NCBI GenBank assembly: GCA_944373065.1
Contig: CALWAJ010000008.1
Coordinates: 1-22,133 of the forward strand
From: an uncultured Bacilli bacterium
Lineage (GTDB): Bacteria > Bacillota_I > Bacilli_A > RF39 > UBA660
Reading direction: 5' to 3'
DNA: 22,133 nucleotides
Shown: piece by piece, positions 15,117 through 21,996 of the stretch
How the letters are laid out: every line of letters begins with the position of its first letter
How positions within the stretch are numbered: position 1 is the first letter of the stretch
Translations under genes and position numbers: made by a program
Notes under the pieces: model-generated
The model's database searches: none
What the model was told of the DNA's origin: nothing
Seen by the model: only the letters and a program-made list of their open reading frames with translations

Positions 15117-15583
15117 TGAGTAAAGCAATGTTAGTAGTAGGAATTATATTACTTGCTATAATTACTTTCGGAGCTGTAAATATAATTCAAAATTACCAAA
15201 CAGGAAATGAATTAGATTACTATCTATTAAAAGAGACAGCTGAAGCGGCAATGACTGACGCAGTTGATGTAGGTTATTACCGCTTAAGCGGACTTCTTAG
15301 AATAGATAAAGAGAAATTTGTAGAAAGTTTTATTAGAAGATTTGCACAAAATGTATCTAATAGAAGAACTTATGATATTGGATTCTATGATATAAATGAG
15401 ACACCACCTAAAGTTAGTATTTTAGTAAAATCACAAACAGCCGCTGCTGTTCAAGGTGAAGCTATGGATATTACTAATAAAGTTGATGTAATATTAGAAT
15501 CAAACTATTATGAAAATAAACTAGTTACAGATATGACTAGATCAGGGGAATTGGACTATAGTAATGTTGATAATAACAAATAG
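15116..15583 (+). CDS. Pseudopilin/TadE-like small membrane protein
   Basis: A 155-residue protein with a single N-terminal helix (about residues 4-24, MLVVGIILLAIITFGAVNII) followed directly by an alpha-helical stretch and a beta-rich domain. This is the layout of minor pilins and TadE-type pseudopilins. Its start codon overlaps the previous stop in the sequence TAATG, so it is translationally coupled to the Cys-rich protein. It is followed after 11 nt by cpaB. No prepilin cleavage motif is clear. Family assignment is by topology and context, not by a diagnostic motif. Confidence 0.6.
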   Translation: MSKAMLVVGIILLAIITFGAVNIIQNYQTGNELDYYLLKETAEAAMTDAVDVGYYRLSGLLRIDKEKFVESFIRRFAQNVSNRRTYDIGFYDINETPPKVSILVKSQTAAAVQGEAMDITNKVDVILESNYYENKLVTDMTRSGELDYSNVDNNK

Positions 15584-15594
15584 AAGGAGGAAAT

Positions 15595-16425
15595 ATGAAT
15601 AATTTAATTGTAGGATTTAAGAAATTTTTAACTAACAAGAACACTGTTACTGTAGTTGGTGTTCTTGCTGCTATTGTTATCCTATATATAGGATATAATA
15701 TGCGAATAAACCAAGCTATTACTCCTATAACAGTTCCTTATGCTCTAGAAGAAATAGATCCTGGTGTCCAAATAACAGAAGATATGGTAGGAACTAAAGA
15801 AATACCACAATCAATGTCTGATGGTACAATTTTAACTGATTCAGCTGATGTTATTGATATGTACTCTAGTGCAGATAGTGTAATACCAGAAGGAAGTCTC
15901 TTCTATACTAGATCAGTTGTATCACGTGAACAATTACCAGGTAGTATCATCTTAGATTATCCTAGAGGATACGTTCTATACAACCTTGATGTTGATATGG
16001 CAAGTACTTATAGTAACTCAATTTATCCTGGAAACTATATTGATATTTATCTAAAAGTACAAAATGTTGTTGATCCTAATAATCCTGCTGCTAGTGGTGA
16101 TGATAGAATCATGGTAGGAAAACTTTTAGAAAATGTAAAAGTAATTGCTGTTTATGATAGTGACGGAAACAATGTTTTTGCTAACTTAGATGACAAAACA
16201 GTACCAGCACAAATTATCTTTGCTGTTCCAGAGGAATATCATATCTTACTTCGTAAAGCTAGCTTTTTAAGAGCTTATGAATCTGAGATAATTCCAGTTC
16301 CAACAGCTGAGAGTTTAGAGGATGACCCTGGAGATGTAAAACTATCTAGTGAAGACTTAAAGAACTTTATAAATAACGTTACAGCTATGACTGAAGAAGA
16401 TATTGCTGCAACTCAGCAACCATAA
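15595..16425 (+). CDS. cpaB: CpaB/RcpC-like pilus assembly protein with SAF domain
   Basis: CpaB proteins belong to Flp/Tad pilus systems and act outside the inner membrane, probably at the periphery of the machine. The 276-residue product has one helix (about 17-36) and a SAF domain at about 45-110 (TVPYALEEIDPGVQITEDMV, later VIPEGSLFYTRSVVS). An RcpC-like domain lies at about 125-235 (YPGNYIDIYLKV, KLLENVKVIAVYD). The C-terminal about 35 residues are acidic and probably disordered. A strong GGAGG site lies 5-6 nt before the ATG. In diderms CpaB is associated with the secretin. Its presence here without a secretin fits Tad systems of single-membrane bacteria. Confidence 0.85.
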   Translation: MNNLIVGFKKFLTNKNTVTVVGVLAAIVILYIGYNMRINQAITPITVPYALEEIDPGVQITEDMVGTKEIPQSMSDGTILTDSADVIDMYSSADSVIPEGSLFYTRSVVSREQLPGSIILDYPRGYVLYNLDVDMASTYSNSIYPGNYIDIYLKVQNVVDPNNPAASGDDRIMVGKLLENVKVIAVYDSDGNNVFANLDDKTVPAQIIFAVPEEYHILLRKASFLRAYESEIIPVPTAESLEDDPGDVKLSSEDLKNFINNVTAMTEEDIAATQQP

Positions 16426-16440
16426 AAAGGGAGGATAATT

Positions 16441-17616
16441 ATGAACGATGCCATATTTGATAAATTAGACTTTGGGTTATTTAAACCCTTAATAGATGAT
16501 GATGATATAACAGATATTTCTTATTGTAACCATGGTCAAATTTGGGTTCGTTCTTTAACTGATGGTTCAAAGAGAGTAGAAATTGAAGGGCTAAATGATG
16601 CTTTTGTTGAAAAATTAGCCTTTCAATGTTCTAATGTTATGGGAACAACCTTTAACAATGCTAAACCCTTTCTAGATGCAGAGTCAACTGAATTACGTCT
16701 TAACTTTGTACATGAATCTATTGCCACTAATGGTATAGCTGCAGTTATTCGTAAAACTCCAGCTAAAATTAGATTATCTCGTGATAAATTATTAAGTGAA
16801 GACTACTTTACTGCTAATATTCATGATATTCTTATGAAATGTGTTGAAGGACACTGTAATATCATGGTAAGTGGTGAAACTGGTTCAGGTAAAACTGAAT
16901 TTGTAAAATATCTTGCAAGTCATACTAAAGAAAATGAAAAGATTATTACAATAGAAGATACACTAGAACTTCATCTTGATAAAATATTTCCTCATCGTGA
17001 TATAGTTGCTATGAAAACAAATAACGTTGCAAGTTACACAGAAGTGCTAGTAACCTGTATGAGACAGAACCCTAAATGGATACTACTATCGGAAGTACGT
17101 AGCGCTGAAGCAGTTACTGCCGTACGTAACTCAATTTCATCAGGACATAATATTTTATCAACAATCCATGCTGATAAAGCTAGCGCTATACCATATCGTA
17201 TGTATTCACTGCTTGAAAGTGATATTGATGTAGATCAATTTTTAAATACAATATATCGTTATATTCAAATTGGTGTTCATATCAAAGCCTTTTACAGTAA
17301 AGAATATGGTAAATTCCATCGCGAAGTAGATGAAGTTGTAGAATTCTATGTAGATGAGAATAATAAACCTCAATCACATATTCTATATCAAAAAACATTT
17401 GGTAAATCACCTGTACAAAATATGCCTAGTAAATACTTAAAAGAATACTTAGAAAATCAAAACATAAATATAGACAATCTATTTACTAAAGGTGATTCAA
17501 TGAGTAATTTAAATATAGATGAAAATGAAAACAATACAGCATCTATACCTACACCAAATATAAAAGTAGAAAACGAAACTTTACCAAAGATAACTTTTCC
17601 TACTGAGATAGTATAA
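16441..17616 (+). CDS. cpaF: CpaF/TadA-like pilus assembly ATPase
   Basis: A cytoplasmic hexameric secretion ATPase of the VirB11/CpaF group that powers pilus extension. In the 391-residue protein the Walker A loop GETGSGKT is at 145-152, the Asp box IEDTLELHL at 171-179, Walker B WILLSEVRS at 213-221, and the His box GHNILSTIHADKAS at 235-248. All key residues are intact. The N-terminal domain (about 1-130) has the CpaF-type FLDAESTELRLNFV and IRKTP segments. The last about 50 residues are polar and Asn-rich, and probably flexible. It follows cpaB by 15 nt with a good ribosome site and precedes the two platform proteins, the usual Tad order. Confidence 0.95.
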   Translation: MNDAIFDKLDFGLFKPLIDDDDITDISYCNHGQIWVRSLTDGSKRVEIEGLNDAFVEKLAFQCSNVMGTTFNNAKPFLDAESTELRLNFVHESIATNGIAAVIRKTPAKIRLSRDKLLSEDYFTANIHDILMKCVEGHCNIMVSGETGSGKTEFVKYLASHTKENEKIITIEDTLELHLDKIFPHRDIVAMKTNNVASYTEVLVTCMRQNPKWILLSEVRSAEAVTAVRNSISSGHNILSTIHADKASAIPYRMYSLLESDIDVDQFLNTIYRYIQIGVHIKAFYSKEYGKFHREVDEVVEFYVDENNKPQSHILYQKTFGKSPVQNMPSKYLKEYLENQNINIDNLFTKGDSMSNLNIDENENNTASIPTPNIKVENETLPKITFPTEIV

Positions 17617-17632
17617 GAAAGGAGGAAATAAA

Positions 17633-18526
17633 ATGGTATTATTTTTACTATTAATAATCGCTGTTGGTATTCTACTTTATAGAAATTACAAAGGACAAAA
17701 TATATCTAAATACATAACCGAACAAGTTCAAGTTATCTATGATAAATTTGCTCCATACTCTTTTAAAGTAGTAAGAGAAAAAGCTAAAGATTTAGGTCAA
17801 GAATATACAGCTAGACAATACATTGTTCAAATAGTAATAATGGGTGGCTTTGCTGGTATAGTTACTTATCTATACTTTTATAACTTGATAATATCCCTAA
17901 TATATGTAATTATAGCTATAGGTTTTATACCATATTTATCCTTCTTAAGATGTAAAAGAGTGTATAGTGAATTTATCTTTGAACAAATTCAAGTTTATAC
18001 TACTAACGTTATTATGGAATTTGCAACAACCCAAAGTTTTGTTAAATCTCTAGAAGGTGTAAGAGATTCTGGAATCTTAGAAGATCCTGTTTTAGCTGAT
18101 GTAAATCATATAATAGATATGGCTTATGAAGATGGCTCTATTGATAATGCTATCGCTTATATGGATAATAAATATCCATACTACATTGTCAAAAATATGC
18201 ATCAATTATTCTTACAAATCACTAAAGAAGGTGCGCAAGACACTGGAGAAAGTTTAGAAAATATGCAACTAGATATCGATACCCTTGTTGAAAGTGTCTA
18301 TAGAGATAGAATGGATAGGGCAACTTTCCATAAAAAATTCTTACAATATGGAATTATGCTATACCTTTTAGTTATGTTAATTCAATATATGTTAGGAAAT
18401 GAAAGTTATATAGCTTTACTTGATAATATCCTTGTACAATTAATATTACATGGTATTATAATCTTTAACAGCTACTTCCTATTAAAAGGTGAAAAATATT
18501 ATAATGAGAATGTGGGGGTAGAGTAA
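17633..18526 (+). CDS. tadB: TadB-like pilus platform membrane protein
   Basis: TadB and TadC form the inner-membrane platform on which the ATPase acts. This 297-residue protein has helices at about 2-16, 62-82, 84-103, 237-254 and 264-284. Between the second pair and the last pair lies a cytoplasmic helical GspF/T2SSF domain (about 110-235), with FEQIQVYTTNVIMEFATTQS and YRDRMDRATFHKKF. Size and topology match TadB. AAAGGAGG precedes the start and only 2 nt separate its stop from the next gene, so the two platform proteins are probably made in equal amounts. Confidence 0.85.
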   Translation: MVLFLLLIIAVGILLYRNYKGQNISKYITEQVQVIYDKFAPYSFKVVREKAKDLGQEYTARQYIVQIVIMGGFAGIVTYLYFYNLIISLIYVIIAIGFIPYLSFLRCKRVYSEFIFEQIQVYTTNVIMEFATTQSFVKSLEGVRDSGILEDPVLADVNHIIDMAYEDGSIDNAIAYMDNKYPYYIVKNMHQLFLQITKEGAQDTGESLENMQLDIDTLVESVYRDRMDRATFHKKFLQYGIMLYLLVMLIQYMLGNESYIALLDNILVQLILHGIIIFNSYFLLKGEKYYNENVGVE

Positions 18527-18528
18527 TT

Positions 18529-19308
18529 ATGGAGATTGTAATAATTGCAGTAATTATACTGTTTATCTTAATCTATAATAAAACTATAGATGAAAAGAAA
18601 TTTATTAATGATAATAAAAAATATTTTGAAATACTAAGAGAAGATGATTATAACTTCTTAGTATATGCTAAATATGGTGATAGTGCTGATCCTAATGTTT
18701 TATTTCAAAAAAGAATAACTTATGCTATAGCAACATTCTTTATATTTATGTTTCTATTCATAGATGATGTAACATTAATAAACATAATTCTATCATGCTT
18801 AATTGCTGTAGCCATTTTTAAAATGCCATATATGCAATTAAAAAAATATTATAAAGCTCATTTGCATCAAATTGATATAATGTTGCCATACTATTTAAAG
18901 AGTCTAGAAATATTAATTCAACATTATACTGTCCCTGTTGCTATAGGTAAAAGTATTAATGATGCTCCTGATATTTTTAAACCAGGATTAAGAGAAATGA
19001 TTGAAAAAATAAATTCTGGTGACTCTAGTATTAATCCTTATATGGATTTTGCAAATGATTATCCTGTTAGAGATTCTATGAGAATGATGCGTCTATTGTA
19101 TCGTTTAGGATTAGGTGGTCAAGAAAAGAAACAAGAAAGATTATTAATGTTTTCAAGAACAGTTTCTAACTTACAAGCGAAAGCAAGAGAAACAAAATAC
19201 AAAGAAAGACTTGATCATATGGGAAATCAAACAATGATCATGTTAGTTGTTACTGGTGTAAGTGTCATGGTAATAATACTTGCTTCAATGATGACAATGA
19301 TGGGATAA
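18529..19308 (+). CDS. tadC: TadC-like pilus platform membrane protein
   Basis: The second platform protein, 259 residues. Helices lie at about 2-16, 63-79, 81-99 and 233-257, flanking a T2SSF-type domain with LPYYLKSLEILIQHYTVPVA and a conserved basic stretch RMMRLLYRLGLGGQEKKQER. It is shorter than TadB, as usual. No terminator is visible after it. The next gene has its own promoter, so transcription may either continue or restart there. It pairs with the product of the gene just upstream. Confidence 0.85.
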   Translation: MEIVIIAVIILFILIYNKTIDEKKFINDNKKYFEILREDDYNFLVYAKYGDSADPNVLFQKRITYAIATFFIFMFLFIDDVTLINIILSCLIAVAIFKMPYMQLKKYYKAHLHQIDIMLPYYLKSLEILIQHYTVPVAIGKSINDAPDIFKPGLREMIEKINSGDSSINPYMDFANDYPVRDSMRMMRLLYRLGLGGQEKKQERLLMFSRTVSNLQAKARETKYKERLDHMGNQTMIMLVVTGVSVMVIILASMMTMMG

Positions 19309-19322
19309 TTTTTAAAAATATA

Positions 19323-19351
19323 GTTACAAACTATTAATTATTTGTTATAAT
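19323..19351 (+). promoter_or_regulatory. Strong promoter of the pilin candidate
   Basis: GTTACA (19323-19328), a 17-nt spacer and TATAAT (19346-19351) preceded by TGT, a perfect extended -10. The -35 lies in a small 6-bp hairpin (19320-19334). An internal promoter here fits a major subunit made in excess of the machine. Confidence 0.7.
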
Positions 19352-19385
19352 TAATTATGTATAATAAGAAAGGAGATATAAACAA

Positions 19386-19547
19386 ATGAAAGAAGCGACT
19401 GGAGAATTAAATATGACTATTGTAACAATTGTACTTATCGGAGTAATAGCAGCATTCTTTGCATTCTTTTGGCCTACAATTCAAGAGTCTATCCAAGATA
19501 CATGGAATGATAATGCTACTTCTCAAAGCAATGTCAAATTCAAATAG
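19386..19547 (+). CDS. Small Flp-type pilin candidate (53 aa)
   Basis: Translation gives a 10-residue polar leader (MKEATGELNM), a 20-residue hydrophobic helix (TIVTIVLIGVIAAFFAFFWP) and a short polar tail rich in Asn, Gln and Ser. That is the size and layout of a Flp/Tad major pilin. It lies directly after tadC, has its own strong promoter and has AAAGGAG about 10 nt before the ATG. A classical prepilin cleavage motif with Glu at +5 is not present; cleavage after Gly6 would be one option. No prepilin peptidase gene is in the window. It could instead be a small membrane subunit of the machine, but position and promoter favour the pilin. Confidence 0.7.
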   Translation: MKEATGELNMTIVTIVLIGVIAAFFAFFWPTIQESIQDTWNDNATSQSNVKFK

Positions 19548-19564
19548 TAAGGAAGTGATTTATA

Positions 19565-20002
19565 ATGAGAGATGCCATAGGACAAGTATTTGCATTACAA
19601 GTTATTTTAGCATTTGTTTTACTAATTAACGGGTATATGGCTTATTCTGTAAATTACACTAGGGCATTTCGTGTTAAGAATCAAATTATTAATATCATAG
19701 AACAGTATGAAGGCCCTGAAAATGATGAAGGAAAAACCAAGATTAAACAATATGTTGCAAACATGAATTATGATGTTTCTAATAAGCTAATTAATGAAAA
19801 AAGAGGCGAAGGTTATACTTGTTTTCAAGAAGGTTGGTGCTATAAAGCTACTAACGTATCTACAGCTGAAGCTGATGGAGATAGAAATGGAACCTATTAT
19901 ACTGTAGTAACTTTTGTTAATATTGATATTCCTGTAATTAATAATTTAATTGGCCTAGGTAACTTCTTAGAAGTAACTGGTGAGACTAGAACTATCTATT
20001 AA
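19565..20002 (+). CDS. Minor pilin/TadE-like protein
   Basis: A 145-residue protein with one N-terminal helix (about residues 8-27, FALQVILAFVLLINGYMAYS) that continues into a helical stalk and then a small globular domain. It contains one close Cys pair (CFQEGWC), probably a disulfide. This is the architecture of minor pilins or TadE/TadF pseudopilins, which prime or cap the fibre. It is 17 nt after the pilin candidate, with AAGGAAGTG as ribosome site, and is cotranscribed with it. The assignment is by architecture and neighbourhood. Confidence 0.65.
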   Translation: MRDAIGQVFALQVILAFVLLINGYMAYSVNYTRAFRVKNQIINIIEQYEGPENDEGKTKIKQYVANMNYDVSNKLINEKRGEGYTCFQEGWCYKATNVSTAEADGDRNGTYYTVVTFVNIDIPVINNLIGLGNFLEVTGETRTIY

Positions 20003-20019
20003 TAGAAAGAAGTGATAGA

Positions 20020-21000
20020 ATGAACGTTATAATAGCTAATGAAGCTAAAGCAATGCTTGCTAATCTAGATATAGATGTCATTAAAAGTGTGGATGGAGTC
20101 CATACTGCTGATGAAATAGTTGATATGTTCAAAAACTTCTTCTATGCTAGAATGATTTTAGATATAACAGCTATCAAAGATTATGATAACATTGTAAATA
20201 TTCAAAAGATATCTATAGGACTAGATGCTGACAAGATAATATTAGTTTTACCTAATAATGAAATGTCAACATCTAGTAGTTATCTATCTAAAATAATCTC
20301 TATGGGTATTTATAATTTTACAACTACTTTAGATGGAGTTAAATACTTCTTAGATCATCCTAATACCTATAAAGATGTAGCCCATATCCAGCAGTTAAAT
20401 GATTTATCTAGTACCATCAGTGAAAAAGTAATAGGCGGTTCTAGAATAATAGGAATTAAAAATGTTACTGATCATGCAGGAAGTACTACATTAATCTATA
20501 TGCTTAAAAGAGAATTAGAGCAGACTTATGGTATGAGTGTAGTAGCTATAGAAGTTAATCGTCATGATTTTCTTTACTTTAACAGTAGTAATATGATTTC
20601 AGTTAGTGATGAAAATCTGATGACAGAAGTAGTAAAACATAAAGATGCTTCTATAATATTAATAGACTTAAATGATTCTAGTAATGAAGGAGCATGTAGT
20701 GATGTTTTATACTTAATAGAGCCTTCTAGTATTAAATTAAATAAACTAATGAGAAGAGATAGAAGAATCTTCGAAGAGTTAAAAGGAAGAAAGATAATAT
20801 TAAATAAAAGTTTATTATCACATAGTGATATAATGGATTTTGAATATGAAGGTAAAACTAAAGTGTTTTATAATATTCCTCCATTAAATGATAGAATAAA
20901 AAATCCTGTATTAAGTGATTTATTATCTAAAATAGGCCTTATTAATAAAACTAAAGGAAAAGAAGAAGGTAGTAAGATTTTTGGCCTATTTAAAAGATAA
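20020..21000 (+). CDS. TadZ/CpaE-like protein with degenerate P-loop
   Basis: TadZ/CpaE proteins are ParA/MinD-like and place the pilus machine in the cell. The 326-residue product has an N-terminal region of about 125 residues resembling an atypical receiver domain, then a MinD-like fold starting at RIIGIKNVTDHAGSTTL (142-158). At the P-loop the usual Gly-Lys-Thr-Thr is Gly-Ser-Thr-Thr and the signature Lys is missing, so ATP binding or hydrolysis is doubtful. The Walker B-like strand SIILIDL (211-217) keeps its Asp. A basic tail ends in KIFGLFKR. Atypical P-loops are known in TadZ proteins. It is 17 nt after the minor pilin gene and in the same transcription unit. Confidence 0.7.
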   Translation: MNVIIANEAKAMLANLDIDVIKSVDGVHTADEIVDMFKNFFYARMILDITAIKDYDNIVNIQKISIGLDADKIILVLPNNEMSTSSSYLSKIISMGIYNFTTTLDGVKYFLDHPNTYKDVAHIQQLNDLSSTISEKVIGGSRIIGIKNVTDHAGSTTLIYMLKRELEQTYGMSVVAIEVNRHDFLYFNSSNMISVSDENLMTEVVKHKDASIILIDLNDSSNEGACSDVLYLIEPSSIKLNKLMRRDRRIFEELKGRKIILNKSLLSHSDIMDFEYEGKTKVFYNIPPLNDRIKNPVLSDLLSKIGLINKTKGKEEGSKIFGLFKR

Positions 21001-21024
21001 GATTGACAAATCTTAATATTTTTT
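20998..21024 (+). terminator. Weak terminator hairpin after the TadZ-like gene
   Basis: A 7-bp AT-rich stem (20998-21004 with 21009-21015) with loop GACA, followed three bases later by six T residues (21019-21024). The stem begins in the stop codon. It is weak and overlaps the next promoter. Confidence 0.4.
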
Positions 21025-21031
21025 ATATTAT
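21003..21031 (+). promoter_or_regulatory. Promoter of the two-helix membrane protein pair
   Basis: A perfect TTGACA (21003-21008), a 17-nt spacer and TATTAT (21026-21031) lie 25 nt before the start codon. The -35 overlaps the loop of the hairpin that follows the TadZ-like gene. Confidence 0.7.
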
Positions 21032-21055
21032 AATGTTAGTAAAGGAGAAAGTGTT

Positions 21056-21442
21056 ATGTTTAATTTAATGAGTTATATGCAAGTATTATCTGAAACAACA
21101 GAAGCTATGGTTGATGGACCTTGTCATGGATTTGGTTTTATCGTTAGAATAATAAAAAATGGTTTATTTCCAATTCTACAAATAGGAATTCCTATTATCT
21201 TGATTGTTTTAGGTACTTTTGATTTAGGTAAAGCAGTTATATCTTCTGATGATAAAGCTGTTAAAGAAGCTCAATCTAAATTAATAAAAAGATGTATCTA
21301 TGCCATTGCTGTGTTCTTTATTGTAACCTTATTAAGTGTATTATTCTCTATAGTAGGTGGTATAGCAGGAAGCGATGCACCAGGATTACAAGATTGGAGC
21401 GAGTGTTGGAATAATCCAGAGGGTGGAGTATCCGAAGAATAG
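21056..21442 (+). CDS. Two-helix VirB2/TrbC-like membrane protein, copy 1
   Basis: A 128-residue protein with two hydrophobic helices (about residues 38-55 and 80-103) joined by a polar loop of about 25 residues (LGKAVISSDDKAVKEAQSKL) that reads like the loop of VirB2/TrbC-type pilins. The first about 20 residues may be a short leader. A conserved N-terminal Cys (GPCHGFGF) and a C-terminal WSECWNNP motif occur in both this protein and its neighbour at 21496-21858; two Cys at fixed positions suggest a disulfide. It has its own strong promoter and a terminator. It may be a second filament subunit or a membrane partner of the Tad machine. The VirB2 likeness is by topology and loop pattern only. 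Confidence 0.6.
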   Translation: MFNLMSYMQVLSETTEAMVDGPCHGFGFIVRIIKNGLFPILQIGIPIILIVLGTFDLGKAVISSDDKAVKEAQSKLIKRCIYAIAVFFIVTLLSVLFSIVGGIAGSDAPGLQDWSECWNNPEGGVSEE

Positions 21443-21447
21443 TTTAG

Positions 21448-21474
21448 AAATAGCAACTTGCGTTGCTATTTTTT
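21448..21474 (+). terminator. Intrinsic terminator after copy 1
   Basis: A perfect 10-bp stem (21448-21457 with 21462-21471) with loop TTGC, ending in six T residues (21469-21474). It resembles the terminator after copy 2, as if gene and terminator were duplicated together. Confidence 0.85.
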
Positions 21475-21495
21475 ATGTAATAGGGATGTGTTATT

Positions 21496-21858
21496 ATGTT
21501 TCAAATATTAGATGAAGTTGTAGTTAATGTAGATAGTAATTGTTATGGATTTGATGCTATAGTTAGAGTTATTAAAGATGGCGTATTTCCTATCATTCAG
21601 ATTGCTATACCTATTATTTTATTAGTGCTTTGTACTTTTGATTTAGGTAAAGCTGTGATTAGTAGTGATGATAAAGAAAATAAAAAGCTTTTAAAGAGAA
21701 TAGTTAGAAGACTTATTTATGCTTTATTACTATTCTTCTTAATAACTATTATTAATTTAGTATTTACAATGATAGACTCTATTACAGATAATGAAACATT
21801 AATTAGATGGAGTGAGTGTTGGAATAATCCAGCAGGGGAAGTACTTGAAGATGAATAA
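21496..21858 (+). CDS. Two-helix VirB2/TrbC-like membrane protein, copy 2
   Basis: A 120-residue paralogue of the preceding protein. The shared parts are the N-terminal Cys in SNCYGFDAIVRVIKDG, FPIIQIAIPIILLVL, the identical TFDLGKAVISSDDK loop start, and the C-terminal WSECWNNPAG. The second helix is at about residues 72-95. It has only a weak ribosome site (AGGGATG) and no convincing promoter of its own, so it probably depends on readthrough of the upstream terminator and may be made at a lower level. That would fit a minor subunit next to a major one, but the sequence alone does not show it. Confidence 0.6.
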   Translation: MFQILDEVVVNVDSNCYGFDAIVRVIKDGVFPIIQIAIPIILLVLCTFDLGKAVISSDDKENKKLLKRIVRRLIYALLLFFLITIINLVFTMIDSITDNETLIRWSECWNNPAGEVLEDE

Positions 21859-21863
21859 TATAT

Positions 21864-21889
21864 AAATAGCGATTTACATTGCTATTTTT
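21864..21889 (+). terminator. Intrinsic terminator after copy 2
   Basis: A 10-bp stem with one G-T pair (21864-21873 with 21878-21887) and loop TTAC, followed by T residues to 21889. Stem sequence AAATAGC/GCTATTT is shared with the terminator after copy 1. Confidence 0.8.
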
Positions 21890-21932
21890 CTTATACAATA
21901 GGAAATTTATACTAAAAAATCGAAAAAATGTA

Positions 21933-21962
21933 TTGACAAACATATTTTCTATAATGTACACT
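21933..21962 (+). promoter_or_regulatory. Possible promoter of tnpB
   Basis: TTGACA at 21933-21938 is perfect, but the obvious TATAAT (21950-21955) is only 11 nt away, too close for normal use. TACACT (21957-21962) would give an 18-nt spacer. The arrangement is ambiguous. Confidence 0.35.
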
Positions 21963-21971
21963 TAAGTTACA
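21955..21971. other. Near-perfect palindrome upstream of tnpB
   Basis: TGTACACTTAAGTTACA is an 8+8 palindrome around CTTAAG if one C (21959) is bulged. It lies between the -10-like sequence and the ribosome site of tnpB. It could be an operator or part of a subterminal hairpin of an IS200/IS605-type left end. Confidence 0.35.
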
Positions 21972-21996
21972 AATATTTAGCAGGGAGGTTCACATT

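Noticed and set aside
8198..21858. Conjugation or type IV secretion system
   Set aside because: The VirB11-like ATPase and VirB2-like proteins suggested it, but TadB/TadC, CpaB and TadZ-like genes and the lack of VirB4, VirD4 or relaxase genes fit a Tad pilus better.
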